NCBI RefSeq assembly: GCF_022179385.1
Contig: NZ_BPQS01000006.1
Coordinates: 62,001-126,000, forward strand
DNA length: 64,000 nucleotides
Reading direction: 5' to 3'
Source: Methylobacterium longum
Lineage (GTDB): Bacteria; Pseudomonadota; Alphaproteobacteria; Rhizobiales; Beijerinckiaceae
The notes under the pieces are model-generated. The model was given only the letters and a program-made list of their open reading frames with translations. It was not told the origin of the DNA and made no database searches. A program made the translations under genes and the position numbers. Shown in pieces: positions 8,901 through 16,818 of the stretch (position 1 is its first letter; every line of letters starts with the position of its first letter).

Positions 8901-9293
8901 GTCGCGCTTCCGGGCGTCGGTGCTGGGAACGGGGCGCATTTCGGCATCGGCCGTCCGGCAGTCCAGCCCGCGTAAGATCGCGGTTCTCCGGACAGTTCGT
9001 CCGCCTCTGCCAGTTTTTACAGATGTAATTCTACGCATTCACCCGACTCAATTTCTCTAATAGCGTCGATTGGTTCAGATAAACCCTTTCCGACATCCGA
9101 CGCGATCCAGACCTGTGCTGCTGATCTCATGTTTCTCCCGCGTAACCATTCATTGCGTGCAGTGTCCGCCTGTGGCATCAACGACTGCAGGTCGAAAGCT
9201 TGGCCGCGCGACGGAGTGCCGGTGGGTCGTGATCCGCGGCCGACGACGCGGGCGGGCTGGCCAACCACAGATTTGACGTTCGGACGACTTCCC
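8901..9293. other. 393-bp intergenic region upstream of XRE regulator
   Basis: No gene is supported. Roughly 9010-9090 is distinctly AT-rich for this genome and probably holds the promoter of the regulator at 9294, which would then have a long leader. TTTACA at 9016-9021 resembles a -35 box but no good -10 lies at the right distance. The reading frame of the regulator is open back to 9129, but that extension does not resemble family N-termini. Confidence 0.4.
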
Positions 9294-9713
9294 ATGGCCA
9301 ATCCCACCCCCAAGCCGAAGCAGACCACCGCGATCGATCACGGGGTCGGCAGCCGCATCGCGTTCCTGCGTGCCGCCAACGGGCTGAGCCAGTCCGCCCT
9401 CGCCAGCGCGCTGGGCGTGAGCTTCCAGCAGGTCCAGAAATACGAGACCGGGAAGAACCGCGTCGGGGCCGGCCGCCTGCAGGCGATCGCCGAGCGCCTC
9501 GGAGTGCCGGTCGCCAGCTTCTTCGATCCGGAACCGGAAACCGGACTGGAGAACGGGCCGACGCTGCTGAGGGTCTCCGGCTCCCTTGAGCTTCTGCGGG
9601 CCTACAACCAGATCTTGGACGATCAGATCCGCCGCGACGTGCTGGCCCTGGTGAAATCCGCGGCGCGGCTCGCCCACAGCCGTGCGGCGGACCGGATCGC
9701 GTCCGGCGACTGA
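9294..9713 (+). CDS. XRE-family helix-turn-helix regulator
   Basis: A 139-residue protein with one HTH_3 domain at about residues 17-72: an IAFLRAANGLSQSALASAL helix followed by VSFQQVQKYETGKNRV, the classic Cro/CI-type pattern. The C-terminal ~60 residues are helical and common to the short alphaproteobacterial single-domain XRE proteins (the ones with FFDP after the HTH), which regulate motility or stationary-phase traits. Target genes are not evident here. It is preceded by a long untranslated region and followed after 73 bp by a cupin gene. Confidence 0.85.
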   Translation: MANPTPKPKQTTAIDHGVGSRIAFLRAANGLSQSALASALGVSFQQVQKYETGKNRVGAGRLQAIAERLGVPVASFFDPEPETGLENGPTLLRVSGSLELLRAYNQILDDQIRRDVLALVKSAARLAHSRAADRIASGD

Positions 9714-9786
9714 GATCCGGGTCTCGCGCGGGGCGGTTCGCTCAGCTCCGGCGATCGGTTTCCGGGGGTGAAGGCCGGTGTGTTCG

Positions 9787-10131
9787 ATGGATCCCGTCAA
9801 CCTGCTCGAAGATCTGCCGGTTCAGGCTCCGGACGAGGAGGTGTCGGTGCTTGTCGCCGCGCCAGGGCTTCGGGTGGAGCGCATCGTCTCGTATGGCCAT
9901 GCGAGCCCACCCGGGTTTCACTACGACCAGCCGCATTCCGAGTGGGTCACCGTCCTGGCTGGCTCGGCCGATCTGCGATTCGCCGACGAGGCGACGCTGC
10001 GGCATCTCAGAATGGGCGACTCGGTCCTAATCGCGCCGCACCGCCGTCACCGGGTGGAACGCACGGAGTCTCCGACCGTGTGGCTAGCGGTTCATTTCGG
10101 TCCGGATATCGAAGTTCCGGAGGACGGGTGA
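9787..10131 (+). CDS. Cupin domain protein
   Basis: A 114-residue single-domain beta-barrel cupin. The metal-type motif is visible as GFHYDQPHSEWVTVLAG (motif 1) and the later HRRHRVE (motif 2), so metal binding is likely, though no enzyme activity can be assigned. It belongs to a frequent small cupin family. The start is taken at ATG 9787; a GTG at 9778 is in frame. It converges on rsmD with only 7 bp between stops. Confidence 0.78.
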   Translation: MDPVNLLEDLPVQAPDEEVSVLVAAPGLRVERIVSYGHASPPGFHYDQPHSEWVTVLAGSADLRFADEATLRHLRMGDSVLIAPHRRHRVERTESPTVWLAVHFGPDIEVPEDG

Positions 10132-10138
10132 CACGGGT

Positions 10139-10696
10139 TCAGGCGGCGTAGCGCGCGACGGCGACCGCCGTGTCGCCGTAGATGCGGCGCTCCAGTTCGG
10201 TGAAGCCCGGCGGCCACGGGATCCGCACGGATTCGGCCTCTTCCACGACCACCAGGGCACCGGCGGCGAGCCACGCGCCCTCGGCGGCGCTCGACAGCGC
10301 CCGCGGCGCCAGATCGCGGTTGTAGGGTGGATCGCAGAAGGCCAGGGTGAACTGTCCGGCGGTGCCAGCCGGCCCGAGACGGGTCGCGTCGCGGCGGAAC
10401 AGGCGCGTGACGCCCTCAGCCCCCAGCGCCTCTATGTTGGAGCGGATCACCGCGCGGGCCTCGGCACCATCATCGACCAGCAGGGCATAGGCGGCCCCGC
10501 GCGACAGCGCCTCGAAGCCGAGAGCCCCGGTACCCGCGAACAGGTCGAGCACCCGGGCGCCCGCGATGGCCTCATCGTAGGCATGCGTCAGCACGTTGAA
10601 GAGCGATTCCCGCAGGCGGTCCGACGTCGGCCGGATCGCGTCGGTGCGCGGCGTCGCGAGCCTTCGGCCCCGCCACGCACCGCCGACGATCCTCAT
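10139..10696 (-). CDS. rsmD: 16S rRNA (guanine966-N2)-methyltransferase RsmD
   Basis: A 185-residue SAM-dependent methyltransferase of normal length. MRIVGGAWRGRRL is the family N-terminus, RPTSDRLRESLFN follows, motif I is DLFAGTGALG, and the catalytic DPPY motif is in FCDPPYN. It methylates G966 of 16S rRNA during small-subunit assembly. Its ATG overlaps the stop of rluB by 4 nt (ATGA), so the two rRNA modification genes are coupled. Confidence 0.95.
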   Translation of the reverse strand: MRIVGGAWRGRRLATPRTDAIRPTSDRLRESLFNVLTHAYDEAIAGARVLDLFAGTGALGFEALSRGAAYALLVDDGAEARAVIRSNIEALGAEGVTRLFRRDATRLGPAGTAGQFTLAFCDPPYNRDLAPRALSSAAEGAWLAAGALVVVEEAESVRIPWPPGFTELERRIYGDTAVAVARYAA

Positions 10697-12705
10697 CGCC
10701 CGTCGCGCGGCGGCCTGCCGCCGGGCTTGGAACCACCGGGCCTGGATCCGCCGGGCCTCGCACCGCCACCGGGCCTGGCACCGCCACCCGGCCTGGCACC
10801 GCCAGGCTTGAACCCACCAGACTTGAAACCGCCGGGCTTACCGTCCCGCGCACCGCCGGGGCGGCCGCCGGGCCTGGCATCGCCTCCGCCGGACGCACCC
10901 TTGCCGAAACTCTTGCCGAAGCCCTTGCCGGCGAAGCCGCCGGGCTTGCCACCACCCGGGTTGGCGCCACGGGGCTTCGGACCATCGAAGGCCGGCCTGC
11001 CACCGGCGGAGTCCGGCCGCTGAGACCGAAACCCGCCCTTGCCGCGGGGTGCGCCCTCCGACGGAGCACCGTCGAAGGAGCGCTCACGGCCAGCAGGCCT
11101 GGGACCACGGCGGTCATCCTGACGGGTCTGCGCGCGGGGACCTTCGGCGGCGCGCGCCGCGTCCCGATGCGGCCGGTCCCCGGCACCGCGCTCGCCGCGC
11201 GGGGCGAAGCCACGCTCGCCGCGCGGTGCGAAGTTGCCCTCGCCGCGCGGTGCCGGACGCTGGTCGCCGCGCGGAGCGAAGCCGCGCTCGCCGCCGGATC
11301 CGCCCTCGCGCCCAGGGCGCCCCCCCGGGCCGCGCTGCGACCGCTCGGACCGTCCGTCGTCGGCATAGCGGCGACGCGGCTGCTCGGCGGGCGCGGCCTC
11401 GACCGGCGTCGCCGCCAGGCGTTCCACGACCACCCGGCGCTCGCCGGACTTGATCGAGCCCACGCGCTCACGGCCGCGCTCGGCCGCGGCGGATTGCGCG
11501 GCTCGGGGATCGGCCCCCCGGCGCGGGATGCGCGTGCCGCGCGGCTTCGTTCCGTCGTCGTCGCGCCACGTGGCGTTGCGCGGCCCCGAACCGCTGCCGC
11601 CCGTCGAGACGCGCGGCGTCGGTGCGGGGCGGGCTGCGTTGCGCCGGCTGGCGGCCGTCTGGGCCGGTGCGGAATCCCGATCGGTTTTTTTCGGCCCGCC
11701 GAAGGGCGTGATGGGCTCGCGGACCGGGCTCTCGAAATCCACGCCGGCCTGCTCGGCGAGACTCTTGCCGAGCTGATCCTTGAGGACGCGGGTCCGCACC
11801 TCCTCGACGAGTCCGACCTCCAGATCCCCGAGCTGGAACGGCCCGAAGGAGAGGCGGATCAGCCGGTTCACCGAGAGGCCGAGATGTTCGAGGATCCGCT
11901 TGACCTCGCGGTTCTTGCCCTCGCGCAGGCCGAGCGTCAGCCAGACGTTGTCACCCTGAACGCGGTCCAGGGTCGCCTCGATCGGACCGTACTCCATGCC
12001 GTCGATCGTCACGCCGCGCGCCAGCCGGTCGAGCTGCGCCTGATCGGTATCCCCGTGGGCACGGACGCGGTAGCGGCGCAGCCAGCCCGTGTCGGGATGG
12101 GCGATCACCTTGGCGAGGCCGCCGTCGTTGGTCAGCAGCAGCAGGCCCTCGGTGTTGATGTCGAGCCGCCCTACGGCCACGACCCGGGGCAGCTCCTCGG
12201 GCAGCACCTCGAAGACGGTCTGCCGTCCCTCCGGATCCTTGGCGGTGGTGACGACACCGCGCGGCTTGTGGAAGATCCACAGGCGGCTGCGCTCGCGCAA
12301 CGGCATGGGGGCGCCGTCGACGAGGACCCGATCGTCCTCGGTCACGTTGCGCGCCGGGGAGGTCAAGGTCTCGCCGTTGACGCTCACCCGGCCGGCCAGG
12401 ATCATCACCTCGGCATCGCGCCGGGACGCGATGCCGGCCCGGGCCATCGCCTTGGCGATGCGCTCGCCCGGCGGGGTCACGGCCGACATGTCCTCGCCGC
12501 TCTCCCCCTCCGTCTCCGGCTCCGGGTCTCGCTCGGGCGCGGCCGGTCCGGCCGGCCGCTTCGCGGCGCGGGCCTTCACCGGACGGGACTCGGGTTCGGC
12601 GGGCAGGCTCGCGTCGGTGCTCGGGGCCCACTCTGCGGACCGCGTGGTCTCGGGCTCGGGGCGGGCGGAGCCCTCCGGCGGGTTGTCGTTCGGCGTGTCG
12701 CTCAT
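10693..12705 (-). CDS. rluB: Large-subunit rRNA pseudouridine synthase RluB with long Gly/Arg/Pro-rich tail
   Basis: 670 residues. A disordered acidic N-terminus (1-75) is followed by an S4 domain (about 80-130) and the RsuA/RluB catalytic domain with GRLDINTEG, catalytic Asp182, and ending around residue 320. The last ~340 residues are low complexity: 8-residue GERGFAPR units and then PGG(A/S)RPGG units, rich in Arg and Gly like an RNA-binding RGG tail. The enzyme makes pseudouridine at position 2605 (E. coli numbering) of 23S rRNA. It is translationally coupled to rsmD. Similar but shorter tails occur in alphaproteobacterial RluB proteins; this one is as long as the enzyme itself. Confidence 0.93.
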   Translation of the reverse strand: MSDTPNDNPPEGSARPEPETTRSAEWAPSTDASLPAEPESRPVKARAAKRPAGPAAPERDPEPETEGESGEDMSAVTPPGERIAKAMARAGIASRRDAEVMILAGRVSVNGETLTSPARNVTEDDRVLVDGAPMPLRERSRLWIFHKPRGVVTTAKDPEGRQTVFEVLPEELPRVVAVGRLDINTEGLLLLTNDGGLAKVIAHPDTGWLRRYRVRAHGDTDQAQLDRLARGVTIDGMEYGPIEATLDRVQGDNVWLTLGLREGKNREVKRILEHLGLSVNRLIRLSFGPFQLGDLEVGLVEEVRTRVLKDQLGKSLAEQAGVDFESPVREPITPFGGPKKTDRDSAPAQTAASRRNAARPAPTPRVSTGGSGSGPRNATWRDDDGTKPRGTRIPRRGADPRAAQSAAAERGRERVGSIKSGERRVVVERLAATPVEAAPAEQPRRRYADDGRSERSQRGPGGRPGREGGSGGERGFAPRGDQRPAPRGEGNFAPRGERGFAPRGERGAGDRPHRDAARAAEGPRAQTRQDDRRGPRPAGRERSFDGAPSEGAPRGKGGFRSQRPDSAGGRPAFDGPKPRGANPGGGKPGGFAGKGFGKSFGKGASGGGDARPGGRPGGARDGKPGGFKSGGFKPGGARPGGGARPGGGARPGGSRPGGSKPGGRPPRDGR
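10721..10845. repeat. Degenerate 15-18 bp tandem repeat inside the rluB tail
   Basis: Successive units based on CCGGGCCTGGCACCGCCA on the plus strand, about seven copies, encode the PGG/ARPGG repeats at the C-terminus of RluB. Copy number may vary by slippage. Confidence 0.75.
11191..11305. repeat. 24-bp tandem repeat inside the rluB tail
   Basis: Units starting at 11191, 11215, 11239, 11263 and 11287, exactly 24 bp apart, share the core CTCGCCGCGCGG and encode an 8-residue GERGFAPR-type repeat on the minus strand. This is an in-frame coding repeat and not a CRISPR array. Confidence 0.8.
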
Positions 12706-12784
12706 GACCGCGCCTTATCAGAGCCATCACCGACAGGCGAGACTGCTCTCGAAAACGGGCCTGGACGCGCGCGCCCAACGAAAA

Positions 12785-12807
12785 GGGGCGGCCCCATGGA
12801 CCGCCCC
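12785..12807 (-). terminator. Intrinsic terminator after the DUF1328 gene
   Basis: GGGGCGG (12785-12791) and CCGCCCC (12801-12807) form a 7-bp GC stem with a 9-nt loop. On the minus strand it is followed by TTTTCG. It lies 25 bp past the stop of the gene at 12832. Confidence 0.75.
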
Positions 12808-12831
12808 GTCGACGATGCCGATCGGCCGGCG

Positions 12832-13008
12832 TCAGAGTCTTGGCGAGCGGCCCCGCATCACGCCGAACACGGCCGAGATGAGGAAGAGAGCGATCGCCAC
12901 GAAGAAGACGATCTTCGCCGCCTCCATGGCGGTGCCGGCAATGCCGCCGAAACCCAGCAGCGCCGCGACGAGCGCGACGACGAGAAACGTTACCGCCCAA
13001 CCGATCAT
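12832..13008 (-). CDS. DUF1328 small membrane protein
   Basis: A 58-residue protein, start ATG at 13008 ([20 protein letters not shown]). It has two hydrophobic segments (about 3-22 and 32-50) joined by [12 protein letters not shown], the signature of DUF1328/YtjA, a tiny inner-membrane protein of unknown function often induced with stress genes. It lies 74 bp downstream of the csbD-like gene in the same direction and ends just before a clear terminator. Too small to be picked up by length-based gene calling. Confidence 0.88.
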   Translation of the reverse strand: MIGWAVTFLVVALVAALLGFGGIAGTAMEAAKIVFFVAIALFLISAVFGVMRGRSPRL

Positions 13009-13082
13009 GGCATCCTCGCGTTATTCAAGCCGGTTCAAGACTGGAACCCGCGCGATGCGGGTCCCGTTCCGATCGTCGCCGC

Positions 13083-13274
13083 TCAGAGCTTGTCGGTCGC
13101 CGACTTCACCGCGCCCTTGGCGTCGCCCACGGTGCCCTGGGCCTTGCCCTTGAGCTCCTGAGCCGCACCCTCGGCCTTCATCTTGTCGTTGCCGGTCACG
13201 TCGCCCAGGCCCTGCTTGGCCTTGCCGAGGGCCTCGTTGGCGGCGCCCTTGATCTTGTCGGTGGTGCTGCTCAT
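13083..13274 (-). CDS. CsbD-family general stress protein
   Basis: A 63-residue hydrophilic helical protein, [20 protein letters not shown] then repeated Gx[11 protein letters not shown] units, the CsbD signature. The start at 13274 has AAGGA upstream; a longer frame to 13313 is Arg/Lys-rich and not family-like. CsbD proteins are small, unfolded stress proteins of unknown biochemistry. The gene has a near-perfect EcfG promoter 50-75 bp upstream, which agrees with general-stress control. Confidence 0.9.
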   Translation of the reverse strand: MSSTTDKIKGAANEALGKAKQGLGDVTGNDKMKAEGAAQELKGKAQGTVGDAKGAVKSATDKL

Positions 13275-13323
13275 GGCGATGTCCTTCTTGCGGTTGCTGC
13301 GGCGACGCCGCAATCGGTCAAGA

Positions 13324-13349
13324 AACGGTCACAGTCGCTCGAATGTTCC
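13324..13349 (-). promoter_or_regulatory. EcfG-type general stress promoter of the csbD-like gene
   Basis: Read on the minus strand, GGAAC (13349-13345), 17 nt, then CGTT (13327-13324). This equals the alphaproteobacterial sigma-EcfG consensus GGAAC-N16/17-CGTT and lies 50 bp from the csbD start. Confidence 0.75.
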
Positions 13350-13436
13350 AGGCCTTAACATTGCCCTGTGTTAGTTCGCTGCGCCGCCCGTATCCGCGTC
13401 CGCGATGGCCCGCTTCGGCGATGGAGTGAGAACACC

Positions 13437-13925
13437 TTGGCTGCAGATCCGATCCGGCCGGCGGAGTTCACATCTGCGAGCGTGGGGACGGCCTTCGATC
13501 GCGCCTTCGCGGCGGCCCGCGCGGCGGCGGACCTCGGCGAGGTGCCGGTCGGGGCCGTGGTCGTCCGGGACGGCGCCGTGCTAGCCGTCGCGCATAACCA
13601 ACCTCGGACCCTGCGGGACCCGACGGCCCATGCCGAGATCCTGGCGATACGGGCCGCCTGCGCGGCCGTCGGGGACGAACGCCTGACCGGCTGCGACCTC
13701 TACGTGACGCTGGAGCCGTGCCCGATGTGCGCGGGAGCGATCTCCTTCGCGCGGATCCGGCGGCTCTACTACGGGGCGGCGGACCCGAAGGGCGGCGGCG
13801 TCGAGCACGGTCCGCGGGTCTTCAACCAGCCGACCTGCCACCATGCGCCGGAGGTCTATGGCGGCTTCCGCGAGGGGGAGGCGGCGGCCCTGCTGCGGGC
13901 CTTCTTCGCGCAGAGGCGGTCTTGA
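13437..13925 (+). CDS. tadA: tRNA-specific adenosine deaminase TadA
   Basis: A 162-residue zinc deaminase converting A34 to inosine in tRNA-Arg(ACG). Zinc ligands and catalytic Glu are in HAE (His65, Glu67) and PCPMC (Cys95, Cys98). The frame is open from a TTG at 13368, but that part is unlike the family; the TTG at 13437 follows GGAGTGAG with 10-nt spacing and gives a normal length. Guanine deaminase or another cytidine-deaminase-like nucleoside deaminase is a less likely reading. The adjacent SDR gene begins 60 bp downstream. Confidence 0.88.
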   Translation: MAADPIRPAEFTSASVGTAFDRAFAAARAAADLGEVPVGAVVVRDGAVLAVAHNQPRTLRDPTAHAEILAIRAACAAVGDERLTGCDLYVTLEPCPMCAGAISFARIRRLYYGAADPKGGGVEHGPRVFNQPTCHHAPEVYGGFREGEAAALLRAFFAQRRS

Positions 13926-13984
13926 CCCGCGGGCCCCCGGCCGCCGACCCTGCGGACCCCGTTCACGACCTGGAGGGCCGCCCG

Positions 13985-14689
13985 ATGACACCGACATATT
14001 CCCGCGCCCTGATCGTCGGCGCGGGCTCGGGCCTGAGCGCGTCGCTCGCCCGGCTCCTGTCCGCCGACGGCCTCAAGGTCGGCCTCGCGGCCCGGACCAT
14101 CGAGAAGCTCGCCGATCTGGCCACCGAGACCGGCGCCGTCGTCCACACCTGCGACGCGAGCCGGCCGGATGACGTCGAGGCGCTGTTCGCCGGGATGGAG
14201 CCGGCCCTCGGGGGCGCCCCCGACGTGGTGGTGTACAATGCCAGCGGGCGGCTGCGCGGGCCGGTGATCGATCTGGATCCAGGCGCCGTCGCCCAGGCCC
14301 TGATGGTCTCGGCTTACGGCGGGTTCCTCGTGGCGCAGGCCGCGGCGCGTCGCATGCTGCCGCACCGCCACGGCGCGATCCTCCTGACCGGCGCCTCCGC
14401 GAGCGTGAAGGGTTATGCCGGGTCGGCGCCCTTCGCCATGGGCAAGTTCGCCCTGCGGGGTCTCGGGCAGAGCCTCGCCCGCGAGTTGCAGCCGCAGGGG
14501 ATCCACGTGGCGCACGTCGTGATCGACGGCGCCATCCGTAATCCGATGCGCGGCGGCGAGCCGGCGGATGCGCCCGACAGCCACCTCGATCCGGATGCCA
14601 TCGCCCGCGCCTACCGCGATCTGCTGCGGCAGGACCGCAGCGCCTGGACGTCCGAGCTGGAGTTGCGCCCCTGGGTGGAGCGGTTCTGA
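13985..14689 (+). CDS. SDR-family protein lacking the catalytic Tyr
   Basis: A 234-residue Rossmann protein with the atypical nucleotide motif VGAGSGLSAS (11-20) and YNAS where classical SDRs have NNAG. At the YxxxK position it has Phe150-Ala-Met-Gly-Lys154, so the catalytic Tyr is replaced by Phe, while the Lys and the Ser in TGASAS (135-140) remain. A group of short SDR homologues shares the FAMGKFALRG motif. Either it uses another acid/base residue (Tyr144 is close) or it is a binding protein rather than an oxidoreductase. Its stop is 6 bp from the convergent barrel gene. Confidence 0.82.
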   Translation: MTPTYSRALIVGAGSGLSASLARLLSADGLKVGLAARTIEKLADLATETGAVVHTCDASRPDDVEALFAGMEPALGGAPDVVVYNASGRLRGPVIDLDPGAVAQALMVSAYGGFLVAQAAARRMLPHRHGAILLTGASASVKGYAGSAPFAMGKFALRGLGQSLARELQPQGIHVAHVVIDGAIRNPMRGGEPADAPDSHLDPDAIARAYRDLLRQDRSAWTSELELRPWVERF

Positions 14690-14695
14690 TCCGGA

Positions 14696-16498
14696 CTACG
14701 GATTGACCCGCACGCCCAGCAGGACCGTGTTCTCGTTGAAGCTCGACCCGAGCACCGTGCTGTTGATCTGCTGGTAGATGTAGGTGCCGCGCAGGGTCAG
14801 CCAGCGCGTCAGGTGGTAGTCCAGCCGGGCGGTGGCCGAGAACCCGTTTTCCCGGATCGTGCTGCCCTGGTAGACGTTCCGCAGGAACGAGCCGCCGACC
14901 ACGAGCGACAGGTTGCGCAGCAGATCGTGCTGCACCTCCAGGGTCCCGACATCGGTGAGGATGCCGCTGGAGCCGGGGATCGTCGTCTCGGTGACGCCGG
15001 TGGCCGCCGTGAGCCGCACCGTCGTGAGCGGGCTCGCCGACCAGACGAGGGCGGCGTTGACCAGCGGTGCGTTGACGTCGCGCAGGCTCGGATCGACGTA
15101 GGTGCGGTGCTGGATGCCGGCCGAGACCTCGCCGGTGAGTGTCCGCGCGAGACCGAAGCTGGCCCCGACCGCGAAGGCGACGCCGTCCGAATCCCGCGGC
15201 ACCCCGGTCGGGTCGCGCCTAACATCGTACACGCGGGTGTCGCCAAGGAGGTCGACGAAGGGGCTGAAATCCGGATTGACCTCGTAGGCCGTGCGCAGCT
15301 GTAGGCTGTATTGGTTCAGGTTCCGATCGGCCTGGTTGATAATCGTCCCGTCGGAGAGGCGCGCGTTGTCGAATTCGGAGCGATCGACGGAGCCGCGCAG
15401 CGTCACGGAGAGCCTATTGAACGTCTCCGTCGCGCCGAGGGAGGCCCCGTAGACCGCCAGGAGCGGCCGGCTCGTCGCGGTGGCGACCTGAAGGTTGCCG
15501 GCCGCGGCCTGGAGGTTCGGGCTCGAGGTGCGCTGCGTGTCCACCAGGAAGCGCCCTTCGGCGTCGATGTGGAGGTCCCGGCTGGCGTCGATGCGCAGGC
15601 GGACCGTCCCGTCCGCGGCCGGGCGGCTGGCCGCCTCGTTCTGGGGTGTCTCGAGGTAGGCGCCGCGCAGCGAGCCCTGGAGCGCGCTGGACGACCAGTT
15701 GCTCTGGAAATCGACCGCCGCCTCGGTGCGGAGCGCCACCGAGCCCTTCGCGAATTCCCGGCTGGTCTGATCGGGATTCGAATCATAGCCGATGCTCTGT
15801 GCGAAGCTCGGCAGCACCGTGAAGGTGCCGACCTGATAGCCGATCGGCGCATAGGCGGGGTCGGTCGGGATCGCCCGGGCGAGATCCGTCCCGAGGATGA
15901 AGCCGGGTGTCAGCAGGCCGAGGGCCGAGGAGAGCGGCAGGAGCGACAGGATCGGCCGCACCGGCGTCGTCGCCTGCGGCAGCGGCACCCCGACCACGGG
16001 CTGCTGGATGATCGGTGTCAGCCGGAGGGCCGGGCTCGGGACCTGGGTGATCTCCTGCGTGATCCGCCGGGTAGCGGTCCCGAGCCGCCGCGGCGGCGCC
16101 GCGCGGGTCCGCAGCAAGCTCGACGGCGCGAGGTTTCGCGGCGCCGTCGAGCTGCCGCCCGTGCGCTGGCCGCCGGTGGTGATACGCGTGTCGAGTTGGG
16201 AGAGGCCCGGCTGGGCCTGCGACTGCGTCGGGATGGCCGGCGACAGGGGCGACCGCAGGCTGTCGCCGCCGGTCTGCTCTCCGCTGGTCGCGTCGCCGCC
16301 CGGCGAGGCGCGCCCCTCGTCGCGCGACAGGCCGTCGGGAATGCGCCGGCGGAGCGTCGGCAGGCCGTTCGGTGCGGTATCCTGACCGATGCCGGGATTG
16401 TCGGGCTGTCCCGCGACGGGGCTCGTCGCGTCGAACCGCTGGGCCACGGCCGGCGTCGTCGCGAGCGCGACAGCCAGCGCCGCGACGCCGAGCCGCAT
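14696..16498 (-). CDS. Outer-membrane beta-barrel protein
   Basis: 600 residues with a clear signal peptide (MRLGVAALAVALATTPAVAQ, start ATG at 16498 rather than the longer frame to 16537). Residues about 25-200 are Pro/Arg/Thr-rich and probably disordered periplasmic linker. From about 230 onward alternating hydrophobic/polar strands rich in Tyr, Ser and Thr (for example LRGSVDRSEFDNA, LQLRTAYEVNPDFSPFVDL) fit a barrel of the BBP2 type, ending in a C-terminal strand LLGVRVNP. The family is common in Methylobacterium and relatives; no substrate is known. It is divergent from mucR, a regulator of surface functions. Confidence 0.75.
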   Translation of the reverse strand: MRLGVAALAVALATTPAVAQRFDATSPVAGQPDNPGIGQDTAPNGLPTLRRRIPDGLSRDEGRASPGGDATSGEQTGGDSLRSPLSPAIPTQSQAQPGLSQLDTRITTGGQRTGGSSTAPRNLAPSSLLRTRAAPPRRLGTATRRITQEITQVPSPALRLTPIIQQPVVGVPLPQATTPVRPILSLLPLSSALGLLTPGFILGTDLARAIPTDPAYAPIGYQVGTFTVLPSFAQSIGYDSNPDQTSREFAKGSVALRTEAAVDFQSNWSSSALQGSLRGAYLETPQNEAASRPAADGTVRLRIDASRDLHIDAEGRFLVDTQRTSSPNLQAAAGNLQVATATSRPLLAVYGASLGATETFNRLSVTLRGSVDRSEFDNARLSDGTIINQADRNLNQYSLQLRTAYEVNPDFSPFVDLLGDTRVYDVRRDPTGVPRDSDGVAFAVGASFGLARTLTGEVSAGIQHRTYVDPSLRDVNAPLVNAALVWSASPLTTVRLTAATGVTETTIPGSSGILTDVGTLEVQHDLLRNLSLVVGGSFLRNVYQGSTIRENGFSATARLDYHLTRWLTLRGTYIYQQINSTVLGSSFNENTVLLGVRVNP

Positions 16499-16818
16499 CT
16501 GTCGCCCTTCCAGCCGGTCAGCCCCCGCCGTCAGCACCTGATCTCGGTCTCCGCCTTCGTCCCGAGCGCCGGATGCTGGGATTCGCTGACCGCGCCGCGG
16601 CCAAACTGGTCATCGGCATGGTTAATGAAGGCTAGGCCGTCGTGGTTAATTCCCCGTCAACGGCGCTGTTCACGGGCGACCGCAGTCAGCGCCGAGACCT
16701 CCACGGAGCATACGAAGTCCGATTGAGAAATCGCTCTAGATCCGCTATCATCGGGCAGAATTCGATCGCATCCGCGAGGGATTGATCGGTACCACTATTA
16801 CAACGACGGGGGTCGGCC
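16499..16818. other. Divergent promoter region between barrel gene and mucR
   Basis: 320 bp without a gene. It holds a direct repeat TGGTTAAT at 16619-16626 and 16643-16650 (24 bp apart) and the mucR promoter at 16723-16751. The segment 16590-16800 is AT-richer than its surroundings. Confidence 0.5.
16723..16751 (+). promoter_or_regulatory. Sigma70-type promoter of mucR
   Basis: TTGAGA at 16723-16728, 17-nt spacer, TATCAT at 16746-16751. Both boxes differ from the consensus by few bases and the spacing is ideal. The start codon is 67 bp further on. Confidence 0.6.

Noticed and set aside
10721..11305. Regularly spaced repeats as a CRISPR array
   Set aside because: Repeats are contiguous, in frame with rluB and have no unique spacers or cas genes.
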